NCBI GenBank assembly: GCA_004026145.2
Contig: CP034986.1
Location: forward strand, 7,308,929 to 7,372,928
Length of the DNA stretch: 64,000 nucleotides
DNA from: Takifugu bimaculatus
Taxonomy: Eukaryota; Chordata; Actinopteri; Tetraodontiformes; Tetraodontidae
Direction: 5' to 3'
A model generated the notes under the pieces. The model searched no databases. It had not been told where the DNA came from and saw only the letters and a program-made list of their open reading frames with translations. Below, one piece after another: positions 41,701 through 53,700 of this stretch (positions within the stretch are counted from its first letter, which is position 1; each line of letters begins with the position of its first letter). The translations under genes and the position numbers were made by a program.

Positions 41701-44700
41701 GATGGCGTCGAGCAGACGGTTGGACAGACTGTAAGAAGTAGACAAGGAAGAAAAAACAAAAAGGAACGCAACCGAGACAATTGGACAGGACGCTGAAAGC
41801 GACAGAGGGACGCGTGATGCAAGGATGACGAAAAGACGCGACACGAGGGGTTCGATGGCGCACAGACCCGGCGTGAAGAACTCGGCTCAATATTTACAGC
41901 CGAAAATAATCAGGGATGATCGTCGCAGCCGCTTCGTTTCCATAAAATTAAACCCGCTGGAGACAATTCCTGCCGCATCTGCTGCACTTTCCACCACGCT
42001 CATTTAATTTGCCGTTTAAGAGACGCGCGTTTTAACTGGCTTCGCCCTCAATCGGAGGCTTTTACCGTGGCTGCCGCAGTAAAACTTAGTTTCCCACCAC
42101 GATTACTGGGACAACTGGCGAGATCGTTTGCCTCGGTTCCAAAATAAAACTTGATAACTATCAGTTTAATGAACTTGAAATCCTTATTTTCCCTCCTCTC
42201 ATAATTATAAAAGCGACACAGCAACTATTTTACTGCAATCGCTGGAGTTTTGGGTGGTTTTTGGAGCATTTCATGGGTTTGTGTTCTGCAGCCTGAACTT
42301 AACGCACCGATTTCTGAAGCGTGTTTTTGTGAAAACACTTAAAAACTTTGTAAATGGGAGCGAATGTGTCGGATTTCTGCATCGGTTAACAAACAAACAA
42401 GCCGGCGGAGACTTCAGCCATGAATTCATTTGGCGTTTTTAAATTTGGAAAACTGAACATTACACATTAACATGGAATTCAAACGTGCCACAAACGATTC
42501 CAACCTGTAGAAAATATCCTGGTCCCAGCATGTCGGGATGAATTTGAATAAATTCCTTGGATTGAAACGAGACAAAATCCCAGGAAAATAATGATGTTTA
42601 TCTGCTTCAGACTTAATCTAATTGCAACATCTCTGAATTAGCATCCTAAGTCGATTATATTCTGCAGGAGGGGGTGACTTTTACCTGAGTGTGTCACTGC
42701 ACTCGGCACATTTATCTAACCAAAAGCTCTTCCAACAGGATTAAAAAACAAGTGCATCTGTGCTTCCGATGCCGACGGCTGGCAGCTTCATTGTTTCCAT
42801 ATCAGCTAACAAAAAAAAAGGAGCAACCACAGTTGAGCAAATTAAATTAAAAGCTGCTCTAAAGATGGAAGAACATAGAATGTGCCATAAAATTAATTTT
42901 CCTGAGTACACAAAGAGGCAATTATGAGTTCAGTGTGCATTTGTGCAGCTGTTTGCTCAGATCACACAGATGTACAGTACAGCCTCTTCAGCTTCATCTT
43001 TGCCATCATTAAATGCAAACAAACCATTATCGATTTGGAGAATTTTCCACACGCTGAGAGATCGTGCGAGTCGCAGCAATTCCACCAGTTAGAACTGTAA
43101 TGGAAGCAGCTTGTGCCCAATGAATAAAGGAAAGAAAGGTGGAATTCAGGAATTTAACAACGTATTAGAAGACACAAAAGAGCCGCCACAGCTTCGTTCA
43201 GCGAAGGCGGCGAGGTCCACTTATGCCGCTTGAGCCAGTTGTGGTTTTATGTCCTGATGAGAGCCGAAATTACAGGACTTGAAGAAAACACACACACACC
43301 TATACATGTAGAAATATATGAATACATTTGGCCTTTCATGAAATGTCAGTAGCCGTCATCCTTGTGCCAAACGTTCCACGAGCGTGCAACGGAAAGGTCA
43401 CAAGAAGGTTTATACTCGATTCAAATGCTTGAAATATACACAATTATCATCCCTTTCATGATAGAAAAGCAAAGGCAGAACAATTGGTCTAAATGGTCGA
43501 TTCTTCTAACTGACCAGCGCTCCTTCCCATCAAAAATAGAACTGGGGAGTCAAGGGTGGGTCTTATTTTTTAAATTACCATCCACACCCCCACCCCCCCG
43601 GCTGTCCCCTACCCTGCTTCCACATTTACTTACAACTCAGGCAGCACTTTAAGCCCCCCCCCCGACCAGCTTGCTCCTCTCCGTCCATTTTCCCCCCTCG
43701 CTCTACTTCCAAAGCTACCTTAATGGACGTCTTTATTCCTCATTATTTTGGTAGGTAAGTCAGCCCCCCCAACACACACACACACACACACACACACACC
43801 TTTTGCTTTTATGTCTCTTGTGTGGCCCCGTCTGCCCTCATCGCCCTCCACTCTGTCAGCAGTAAACAGAAACATAATGAGCTTGTTGTGCAGGAGCGAA
43901 TGCAACCGTCTAATGAAGGAATGGCAGTAACACAAACAGCTAGACAAATGGGACACAGACACACACAAGCATAGCAAGGTGGCTAATGTCCATCAGGGAC
44001 TCATTAATGTTTCAAAGGCCTTTTTTCCCTCCTGCCTTCGCGCTGCCCGTCCCCCTTCTTCCACAAAGGTGGGTTTCCTTAAAAACACTGCAGATGTGCG
44101 CAGAGCTGTGTGTCAGACTCAGGATTTGGCTCAAGTGTTTGTGAGGACACCCACGCAGCATCGCAGCGTTTGACACAGCCGGAGGGGAGTGAAGAACAGG
44201 GGAGAGGCAGGAATGATGAGAACGGAGGGAAGAAAACAGGCCGCAGGCACAACAGCTTGTGTGCACCCTTTTCAAACCTTTTTCCGCGCGAGAATGTGCT
44301 GCGAATAAAGCTCAGCGGCTCCTGTACGGTGCGCTCATTTAGGCTTCACACCAAATTAATTTTAGTGCAAGAGTCAAAATCCTTGCATCCAAGTGCAGCT
44401 TTCCGCAGTGGAGCAATTCCTCCGTAATTGAAGGCTATTAATGCTTCTTTTTATTGCGGCGTTAGCTGAAAATCTATCCTTGCACTTGAACTCGGTCAAT
44501 AACATCTTAGCGCTCATGCTTTGTGTGTCCTGCTGCTTGTCGACTCTGCAATTTAGCCTAGCGATACGGAAATTAGCCATTTTTGGCCTTTCGCGCTTAT
44601 TTTACAGGTGCATTAGCAACACTCGACCCCCGCATGCGGTCATGTCAGAGCTTCAGTTTAAATGCTTCTCACTGGTCTTCGAGTGGGAATTCAGGAACAA

Positions 44701-47700
44701 AATCACTTGAATATCATCGAGGACTCGGCTCGAGGATGGCATCCAAACGGAAATTATAATAAATGCAGTACTCGCAGGCTTTGAGATTCTGCAGCCGTGG
44801 ATGCTCAAAAATAGCTTTCTTCCAGTCGCAAGTGCAAAGTCTGACAACTGAGACTCCTGCGCTACTTTGTGCAGCCTATTTCTTCACGATGCAGCAGGAG
44901 AACCCTGGATCAGCAAGGAAGCGAGTGTCTGGTGCAAATAAAAGCTGCAAGGATCCGACTTAAATATACCCGTCGTCACACAAGAAAAGCACCTACTGTT
45001 GATAATCAGCATGAAAATCCAAAGTGGGTGGCAGCATTCACGGAAGATTAGCTGAAAACACTTATTTACTCAAGAGCAGATTGCTTTTTTTTGTTTGTTT
45101 TTTTACAAATAAATCCTTCCTAACAAGTAGCGGCCAACAAGTAAACTGTCATTGCGTGATGAACAAGGCCAGGGCATTATTCTGCAGCTCAATATTGGTC
45201 GAGGAGCCTTGAAAACTTCAAACTGAGCAAGTCCACTGGGCCAAAACAGGTCCCAAATAAACAAAAAGGTCTCCTGAGCTCAGAAAACTACAGGAGGATT
45301 CCTTGTGATAAGCTTACAGTAATTAGAAATGTCCATATTTATGCCGGACTACTTAAAAGCAGGAATGAAAATGTAGCTTCTTCCATCAAAGTGGGTACAA
45401 AACAAACTATGAAGACAAACAGAAAAACACGAGGGAGAATACGAATTAGGAAAAAGGAAAACACTCAGCCCCCAACAACCCCGTTTTTCCAAAAGTTTTT
45501 TTTCCCCCTTTGAAATATTAAAATATGCTTCCAGGACAAAAAGGGGCCGGCTGTGCTGAAATCTAACAGACGTGCACACAGAAGGGAGCATTCTTCATTA
45601 TAAGCTACGCTGCACGCCGACCAACACCGTCGCCATCTCGCTTGCTGGTTTGTTTTTAAAATGGTTACAATGTTTTTAGCGGCTTGATTGATAGCTTGTA
45701 TTTATAGGAAAGAGCCAGAAACTAATCATTTGAAGTGTGTCTAAAGGAAAGCGTGTTATTGCGTCACTCACCATGGTGACTGACGGCTGAACTAATTCCA
45801 TGTTTGACATCCTTGAAGTGACAGGCACGTGTGTACCCACAAAGCACAGCATACCAAGGAGGGTGACACACCGATACACACTCAATAGAGGCAATTTCTA
45901 TGTGAAAATGTGCACAGGCGCAGCCGTTACAAGTGGTGTTGTCAGGCTGTTGACGCCGTCGTCACTCAAACTTAACGCATCTCTGATGGTTAGCGTGCAT
46001 CTCCACCGCTGGCGTTTTATTTTTTTTCCCCTCACATTCAACAACAAATCTAACAATTTCCTGTGTCAGAACTGGACTCAATTGTACTTTAGTCCAGCGT
46101 CCGAAGATTGAAGCGGAGAAAACGCTGATAAATGTTAGCGCTGGCGTGGAGCGCTTTGTCGGGAATACTGATGAGATGCTGAGCATTCCAGTAGCAGTTC
46201 TCTCAGGGGGATCGTGGGAAAACAAGCAGGCAGACATGAGCGAAACACGCCAGCAAAACACAAACAAATTAGCCCGACTATGTTCTCCAGAGCGTCTAAC
46301 CCGTCTGAAACTTCCATTCAAATGCAGATCGAAGCCTCTGCCCTTATTTCAAGCATCAAAGTCAACAAGGATCCTCATATCACCCAAAACGGAAGTTAGC
46401 CTCACACAGAATCGCCTAATGAACGCCTCTTATGATTATTTCATACGTGCAACATCCTTTTGCCTGAAAACTACTTTTAATGTCATTGCATTGGGGCAAG
46501 TGATGCCGTCCTCTGGTGCTCTCCAAGGTCCTGATCCCAACACTGGCCTAAGATGCTAAGCTAACAGGAAGCCGGCTCAAACGCTCAAGCCTCCTTTTCC
46601 GGGTTAATTTCATATTACAGGCAATCCGATAAATGTCACACCATAAAAGTGCTGATACTTGAGTCACGCTGACATTTAATTTGCCTTCAAATAAACACAA
46701 CCATTCGTCTTCCCTCTGTTGAGCTAATTAGCTGAGCAGTTTTCCCTGCAGGCCTCTAACCCAGGATTAAGTGCCTCCCAAATTCAGCCCGTCAAGGGGA
46801 AGGTTGACCAACAGCACTCACTTGACTTCAGGTGGGTTCAATATAGAGAACTAACGGTTGGCTGAGGCTAACATCACCAAATCACGATCAAAACTTCTCA
46901 ATTTCCGCAGCGAACAGTCCAATGATTCGCTAGAAAGCCGAGATGGGTTCACATATGTCGCCGTTGGTTGGCATTTATCACCAGTAAAAAATAATCAGTA
47001 ACAGATAGCACGTAGCGTGTGCTAGCAACATGCAATTTCAGACAGTGAAAATGAAAAAAACAGGAAAGTTCCAGCAGCAGAAAAAACAAACAAACAATCA
47101 AATCGGCCATCTCTGGTGACATAACAGACCATCTGAAGAGACCCAATTTCCTCTGGATATCCACTCCAGACTCCAACCCTTTTTGTAAGCGACGGACTAA
47201 TGTAACATCCTGCAGCTGCCAGCGTTGCCAGGCAACTTTGTTCTAGCCGGCAGAGGAGACGCCGCGGCCTGCAGCGGGTTGAAAGAGTGCGCCGTTCCTC
47301 TCCAAGACTCAGATGGAGCCGGCTGATAAGAAGAGGGAAGATGGGCGATACGGCGGAGACAGATGAAGGAGGACAGAACCGGAGGGCAGTGAGAAGCTGC
47401 CATTAAGACAAGATAAGAGCTCCAACAACATAGCAGGTGTTTGAGGAAACGCACGTTTGGTGGGGAAGGGACATAAAAGAGCCGAGTTTGTGTAGAAAAA
47501 CACAAGAAGACTGGGGAGAATGCATCACCCAGACTGTGTTTACAGAAGCACTTTCTTTTTAAACAAGAGTGGGAGACTTTCCGCGGTGCGGTCTGGATGT
47601 GTAGGTGCGAGGGGAAAAAAAACAAATAAAAAAACCCCGGCGTATGCACAGTTAAGCGTCCTGAGCAAGCACGCCATTATATTCCAATGAGCTGTAGATT

Positions 47701-50700
47701 CAAATGAAAAAGCTCTAATTACAATGCAAATTAGACGCAGCCGCCTACGTTTCAGCGCGGCGCCGAGGGTTGGAGTCCCCACAAGAACAGTAAACTACAG
47801 AAAAGCGGCCGCCTGAGACAACCTCTGAAGCGCTCCCGTCAATGCGCGTCAGCGCACAGATAATACCGCTGGATTTATGCAGGGACGCGCGCCGCATCGC
47901 CACCACAGTCTCCTGTTCTATATGTAAACAGAACATTAAAAAAAACAAATGCCATCACACCCCTGGTTTTGCGTGCAGCCGCGCGCACAAGCCGTGACAC
48001 GCGTGTGCGTGTACGTGTGAATACCCCAGCAAGGCGCTCAAAGTTCAGCCCCGCCGCTGCTCAGGGAGGCAGGTTTCAATACCTGCCGTGAGAGGTGGGC
48101 TGGGCGATGAAGTGGAAGCGTTCGCTGTGGGGACCGGCACAATGTGAAACGCAATCACAAACACAAAGCGAGGGGGGGGGGGGGGGGGGGTAGAGCCAAA
48201 AGAGCTGAAGCTGCAGCAGAGAGGAAGTGAGACCCCTGCTGATAACCTGCAAACACTACAAGAGGGGTCCCTAAGATGCAGCAGCCACACACTGCTAACC
48301 GTCACCTTGAAATGGCCGTTATGTTTCCAGCAGCAGTCAAAGCAGACGAGGACGAGGAAAAAGTCGCTGTTGCGGCCGAACGTGATGGTGCTGCCAGCAG
48401 GGGGCGCTCATGCAACCCATCCCATCAGACTGGAGCAACGATCTGGTTGGAAGCCAATATTTGCTTCGCGCTCCGACGGCAATCGGTGACACACGGGGAA
48501 AGAGGATAACAGCGTAAAGGGCTGCAAATCAAGCCTGATGTCCAGTCGGTATCATATTCATCATATTTCAAATTCTTGCCATGTTACGCAACCCTGAGCG
48601 ATCCGAGACCCGTCCTTGCACCGAGCATCTTTGAAGAACGGCGCCCATCAAGAACATCCATCAACAAAAACATTGCTCTTTCCTTTTAAATGATAATGTC
48701 CATTAAAAAAACAGTAATAATAACCAAGGACAAGACCTCAAAGCTGCTGCTGTTTAACACCCAGGAGACGAGGGGCGGTTTTAAGACAATAATGCTCGTC
48801 GACGCCCATCTCTGCTCTCGGTTAAACTCTTTTGATCAATCCAAGGTCGTCTCCGTCCTCTTCACCCATTCCTCAAAGCCATTACCTGTAAAGGCCGTTA
48901 GTGGAACTCTCCTGAGACACGAGGCTTAAAGTCATTGATGCCGCCCGATCACTGAAAGCTTTGAAATAAAAGCTATATTTTCTATTTCACCCTGAAAAAG
49001 GCTCAACCCCAGCGTCGCATGTTCACCTAATCAGAACCCAACAATAGTGGCAATTGAAACAGCTCTGGAGACACACACTCAACGGTATTTACGTCCATGC
49101 AGCCCCCATCCACTAACGCCCACTCTGCCCTCAACGGGGCATTAAAGACACAGCGGGTAACTCGTGGCCCAATACGTACCTGTCTGGCCAGGGTGACGGC
49201 GTCGGCGTGCAGACGGTCTCTCAGGTGAGGGTCCAGTTGGAAGGCTGGCGCGATCTCCACAACCTTTCAAAAAAGGGAATTGACATGCGTCGATCAATGG
49301 AGATGAATCGTATTTCCGAGATGATTTTAATTTCAACGGCGCTCAGCATCCGCTGGGGCCCAGGTAGTGTGAAGTGACAGCGCGGGGGGGGGCAAATGTC
49401 AGACCAAGCGTGCGGCGTTTCATTAACCTTTGGTAATTACCACAATTTGTGTCCCCGTTTCCCTACAAGAATCATCAAACACATAATCTGTGCATCACTC
49501 TGACTTCAGAAAAACAGACGGAGTGACTCATTTGTGGCCAGATTTAGCCTTTGGCTGGGCGTGTGGGTGGGATCGGCCTTCTGAGGCCGACCCGTCTTGT
49601 TCCGGCATGTTAACGCTTAAAAAAGAGAAAAAAGGCGAATAGCTTTGTGACCCCCGTGGCTAATTTTGAGAAATAAGGCCGACCAGAACTTAATTTAGAT
49701 ATTTATCAAATCTCATCCCGCAGAGAAAACCTGTTTCCAAGCGTGAACACTTCCGAGACGGAAAAACTAAAAATATCCTTTCGGCGCCGATCCATTTCAA
49801 CCGGCGTCTTCCGGTCTCGTTTCCCCGAGATTCAAAAAGATCTTAGATTAAGGCCAGAGGGGGATTAATCCACGCAGAATCAAAGAGAGCAGCGGCGGCG
49901 GAATGAAGAGGCGCTAATATGATTAACATCCCTAATTTGATTAAAAGCAGAGGAAGAAAGCGGTGAAATGGACACTGCTCTCGTTCAACGGCGCCATCTG
50001 ACGCACCTTAAGCGGTTGCCGCTAATCAAAGCATTGTTGGATCAATTAAACGACTTAATCGAGCGACATTCAGACGGGTTTTTTTTTTCTAATGACGATT
50101 TCACTGCAGGAGAAGCTGAGGAGGAAAAGGGGGCCTGAATAATGAATGAGAATCAATTCTAAGCTATACTCTTAAAACTGTTAATCCATGTGTAGCGGGT
50201 GCAAAATTATGCAGATGCTGCAGTTGTTGCCAAGACTCCCATTCAGGCAGCGTGAGAAGCTGCTAATTTTTATTGGCATATATAATCCTCTTATCTTCCG
50301 CCACATGGGATGTCGAGATTCCCAGGGCTACCCCCGACATAATCAAGGCTCTAATCTGGACTTTAGCTACTTCATTTGTCCCGATGACGCTTTATTAACA
50401 TGCGCCCCTTGATGAGACACTACACTTCACCGGGCCCGGGGGCTTCACACACACGTTTCCAACACACGCACACACACACGCACACACACACACACACACT
50501 CCAGTTCATAGTAATCTGTGCAATAGCAGAGAAGTGATGATCTTAAATAGGTTGAGACTTTAAAGCGAGGGCTTCACCTTTTGGTGTCGTCGCTGGATGG
50601 AGCAGTCTCGCTCGTACAGGTGGATGACGTTGCCGAATTTATCACCTGTGGAGGGAGGGACAATAGAGAGATGAGAGGCGAGGACGGATGTGGCTTCTGC

Positions 50701-53700
50701 TCGTTGGACTGCGATAAAAGCGGAGGGATCCGAGGGCGGGAAAAAGCAAGAGAGCCGGATACATTTCTAACGGCGTGATCCGTTTTATTTCCGGTTCCTC
50801 TCTGCCTTCGTTGGCGTGCTGCGCGATCGCTTACATCCCTCCGACGGGGCCCCGAGAGGTCACGACACAATCTGTGTGTCAGGATGTAACCGTCCGGGCT
50901 GCTCGACGGGGGGGAACCGAGTGACCCATCACACCCCCGTGTTTCGTTAGAAGAGGACAATAGGGAACCGTCATCTCGTATGATCGAGGGTCTTAACCAT
51001 CGACTCGTGCAGTAAACTAGGACGCCGAGTGTTGACGCCACGGCAGCCGGGCGCCGGAGAGACGCGTAGCAATCACGCGTGTCGCTATTCCAATTTGCCG
51101 TCCTTCAATCCGACACGGATCACAACCAGGAGGCCTCTCGCACAGTGTGATCACTGTTATCGCACAATGTTCAAGGGGGCCTGGGGTGTGAGACGGCGCA
51201 GGAGGAGGAAAAAGATGCAAAGTCGAGAGGAAGCGGGGAACACTAGAGCGCACACACAAAGATAATCCGGATGTTCTTGTCTTGATTTTCCTCCTTCCCG
51301 CTCAAGGACGCCCGATTATGTGGCGTCTTATACGATCATCCTTCAAGATTATCTGTAGTCTGAGGTGTGTTCAGAGTGAATTTGTCCCGATAATCGGCTC
51401 TGAAAAATAAGCCGGGCCCGACAATCGTTATTAATAAATTTGTTCAATGTCCACGATCAAAAACTGGACATGTGTGGGAAAAGCGTACGACTTCCGTGTC
51501 ACAACTCGGTGATGTGAAACGGGAATGTGGCCGAACAAGGAACGTGGAATAGGAAGCTTAGCCCCGCGTTTGGGATCTTCCCGTTGAAAATCGTCCCAAC
51601 GCCACCCTCGACTTTCAGTTCCATTTTGTTCTGATCACAACTGATTTTTCCACCTTTGTGTGTGGGAAGTCTGACGTAAGACAAAGATCAGACATCAGCC
51701 TGTAGAGAATCCTGCGGGTGGCCGATGAATCGCCTGCATTTATCCCTCAGGAACTTACCGAGGATCTGCACTTCGATATGTCTGGGCTTCTCGATGAACT
51801 TTTCCACAAAAAGCGCGCCGTTGCCGAACGCCGTCAGGGCTTCTGAATACGCCCGCTGGTAGTTCTCCTCCAGTTCCTAAAAAAAATAAAAAACACACAG
51901 GAAAATTGACTTAACGCTGCAATTCCAGAAGGAACATCATGATAAATGAATGTTGTCGCAACTTTTTCTGTCTAACAACTTTTCTCGCTATTCATTTCCT
52001 CGACGTGCTGCTGTGTGAGCCGGGTTCTTCATCGGTCGGGGCCCCCGGAGGCCCCGGGCCGGCTGAAGGTCGCCGCTCCATCTGCGTCTGTCAGGCTGGG
52101 ACCATCAGAGTTGATAGGCCACTAGAACTGTGGTGGCCCATTGGGCCGTCATCTCATGTGGTCAAGAGGCGTCCCTGGAGGCGGTCCAGACAACCTCGGC
52201 GTCCCCAAAGGGGGAAAGGCAGGTTTGTTTTGTTTTGTTTTTTCTCTCCAAAAACACGGCTGGCTTTGGAACGGCATTACCTAGATCAAAATATCCATCC
52301 GGATTCAATCAAGAGCCTTCAACCTTCCTCGGGTCTGCCGTCCCTGGATGAAACGGGTTCATTTTATTGACATTTAAGTCCATTACACAGCGGCGGATTT
52401 CAAGTTTCCGTCTAGAGTAAAAGGTGATTTAAATCGGTGGATTAATGGGAGAAGAAACGTCTCTGCTGAAAGGCCAAAATGAAAAGAATTACTTGCACTC
52501 TTTCCACATCACTTGCCCACCAGCAAACACGTCTCCTGCGACAATATGTTGAACAGTTGGCCCCACTCCAATAATCTGGCATACAAAATGGCTCCGGAGT
52601 CAGCTTTAATGAAGCGCAACGCCAACCTGCGCGCCGCCGCCTCGTCTCTTCTCCGTTCTACCGGAGCAGCCGAGGCCCCCGTGACACAACTGAATAACTA
52701 GAAATGTCAACAACTAATTAATTAGACTCGGGTACAACTCTGAAAAGGTCATGCTGTGCAACGGACTACCGACTTGCACGGCTTCATCGCAGCACATTTC
52801 TCCTCATGTAGTTCGGCCGGGGGCCCTATAGGACCCTTCTTTGTCCTCAGCTGTAAAGGGTCAAAGGACATCAGTCTCCAGGAAATAGGAGCAACATCTT
52901 GAGGACATTTTAAGCCATCAAATTCGGTCAAGATTTCAATCAAACGCGGCAGACTTCCGATGACAGCAGGTTTAGTCCCGTGTGTGGAATTCTTCACTTT
53001 CGCTCTCCCCATCCGCCCGTCAGAGTGCTGTCTCGTCATCGGTGTGACAGCACGCCGGCGCTCTCTGTGCGAGGGGACGAAGATGAGGACGGCCTTGACA
53101 GATTGGACGCGCAACACATGGAGGGTTCGGAACATGTCGAGACCTTTCCCTCAAGGAACAGGCGGCGGTTTGCCCAACGTTCCCGGTCATTGAAAGAGAC
53201 GGCGTTTTTACGCATTAATATCAGCTCACCTCGTACTCTCTGACGACCCTCATGCCACGACCGCCGCCCCCGTAGGCGGCCTTGAAGATGATGGGGAAGC
53301 CGTAGGTTTGTGCAAACACCTGCGCCTCCTGCAGGCTGGCGATAGGGGAATCCGTTCCAGGAACCACGGGAACACCTGAAACAAAAATGTCCAGAGTGAG
53401 AAAGATTTTTCTTGCAGCAGAGTCAAAAAAAACCTCAGCTCCGCATGTTATTAACTGCATCACAAGGTCAGATTTGGTTTTACAGCACAAAAGGAAAGTG
53501 ATTTATGGCCCCCAACAGCAGGAGGGCACTGTTAAACCACAGAAGAAGAGCTTCATTTCTCATTGTTTTTGCAGCAGCCGATGGAAATATTTTTTCCTCA
53601 AACGACAGCCGGAGGCTCACAACAAAGACAAATATGGCCATCAGAGCAGCGTCGGGCCGGAATGTCCCCCATCAAGGTAAACTTAATATAAATAAACATT

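Larger units (their letters stand above)
37686..49179 (-). other. pcx: pcx intron 9 (11.5 kb)
   Basis: A long intron between the exons for residues 301 and 302. It contains two CTCF-like sites (38412, 48394), an ERR-type element (40420), a 71-bp tandem duplication (39598), a short tandem repeat plus hairpin (39003-39052), two (CA)n tracts (38781, 43772), a 19-base G run (48172) and purine-rich stretches at about 40020-40290 and 41580-41850. No exon of another gene is supported. Confidence 0.9.

Noticed and set aside
1..49179. Nested gene in the long introns (the single-exon LRFN4-type gene overlaps PC in human)
   Set aside because: No long leucine-rich-repeat or other conserved open frame is present on either strand in these introns.
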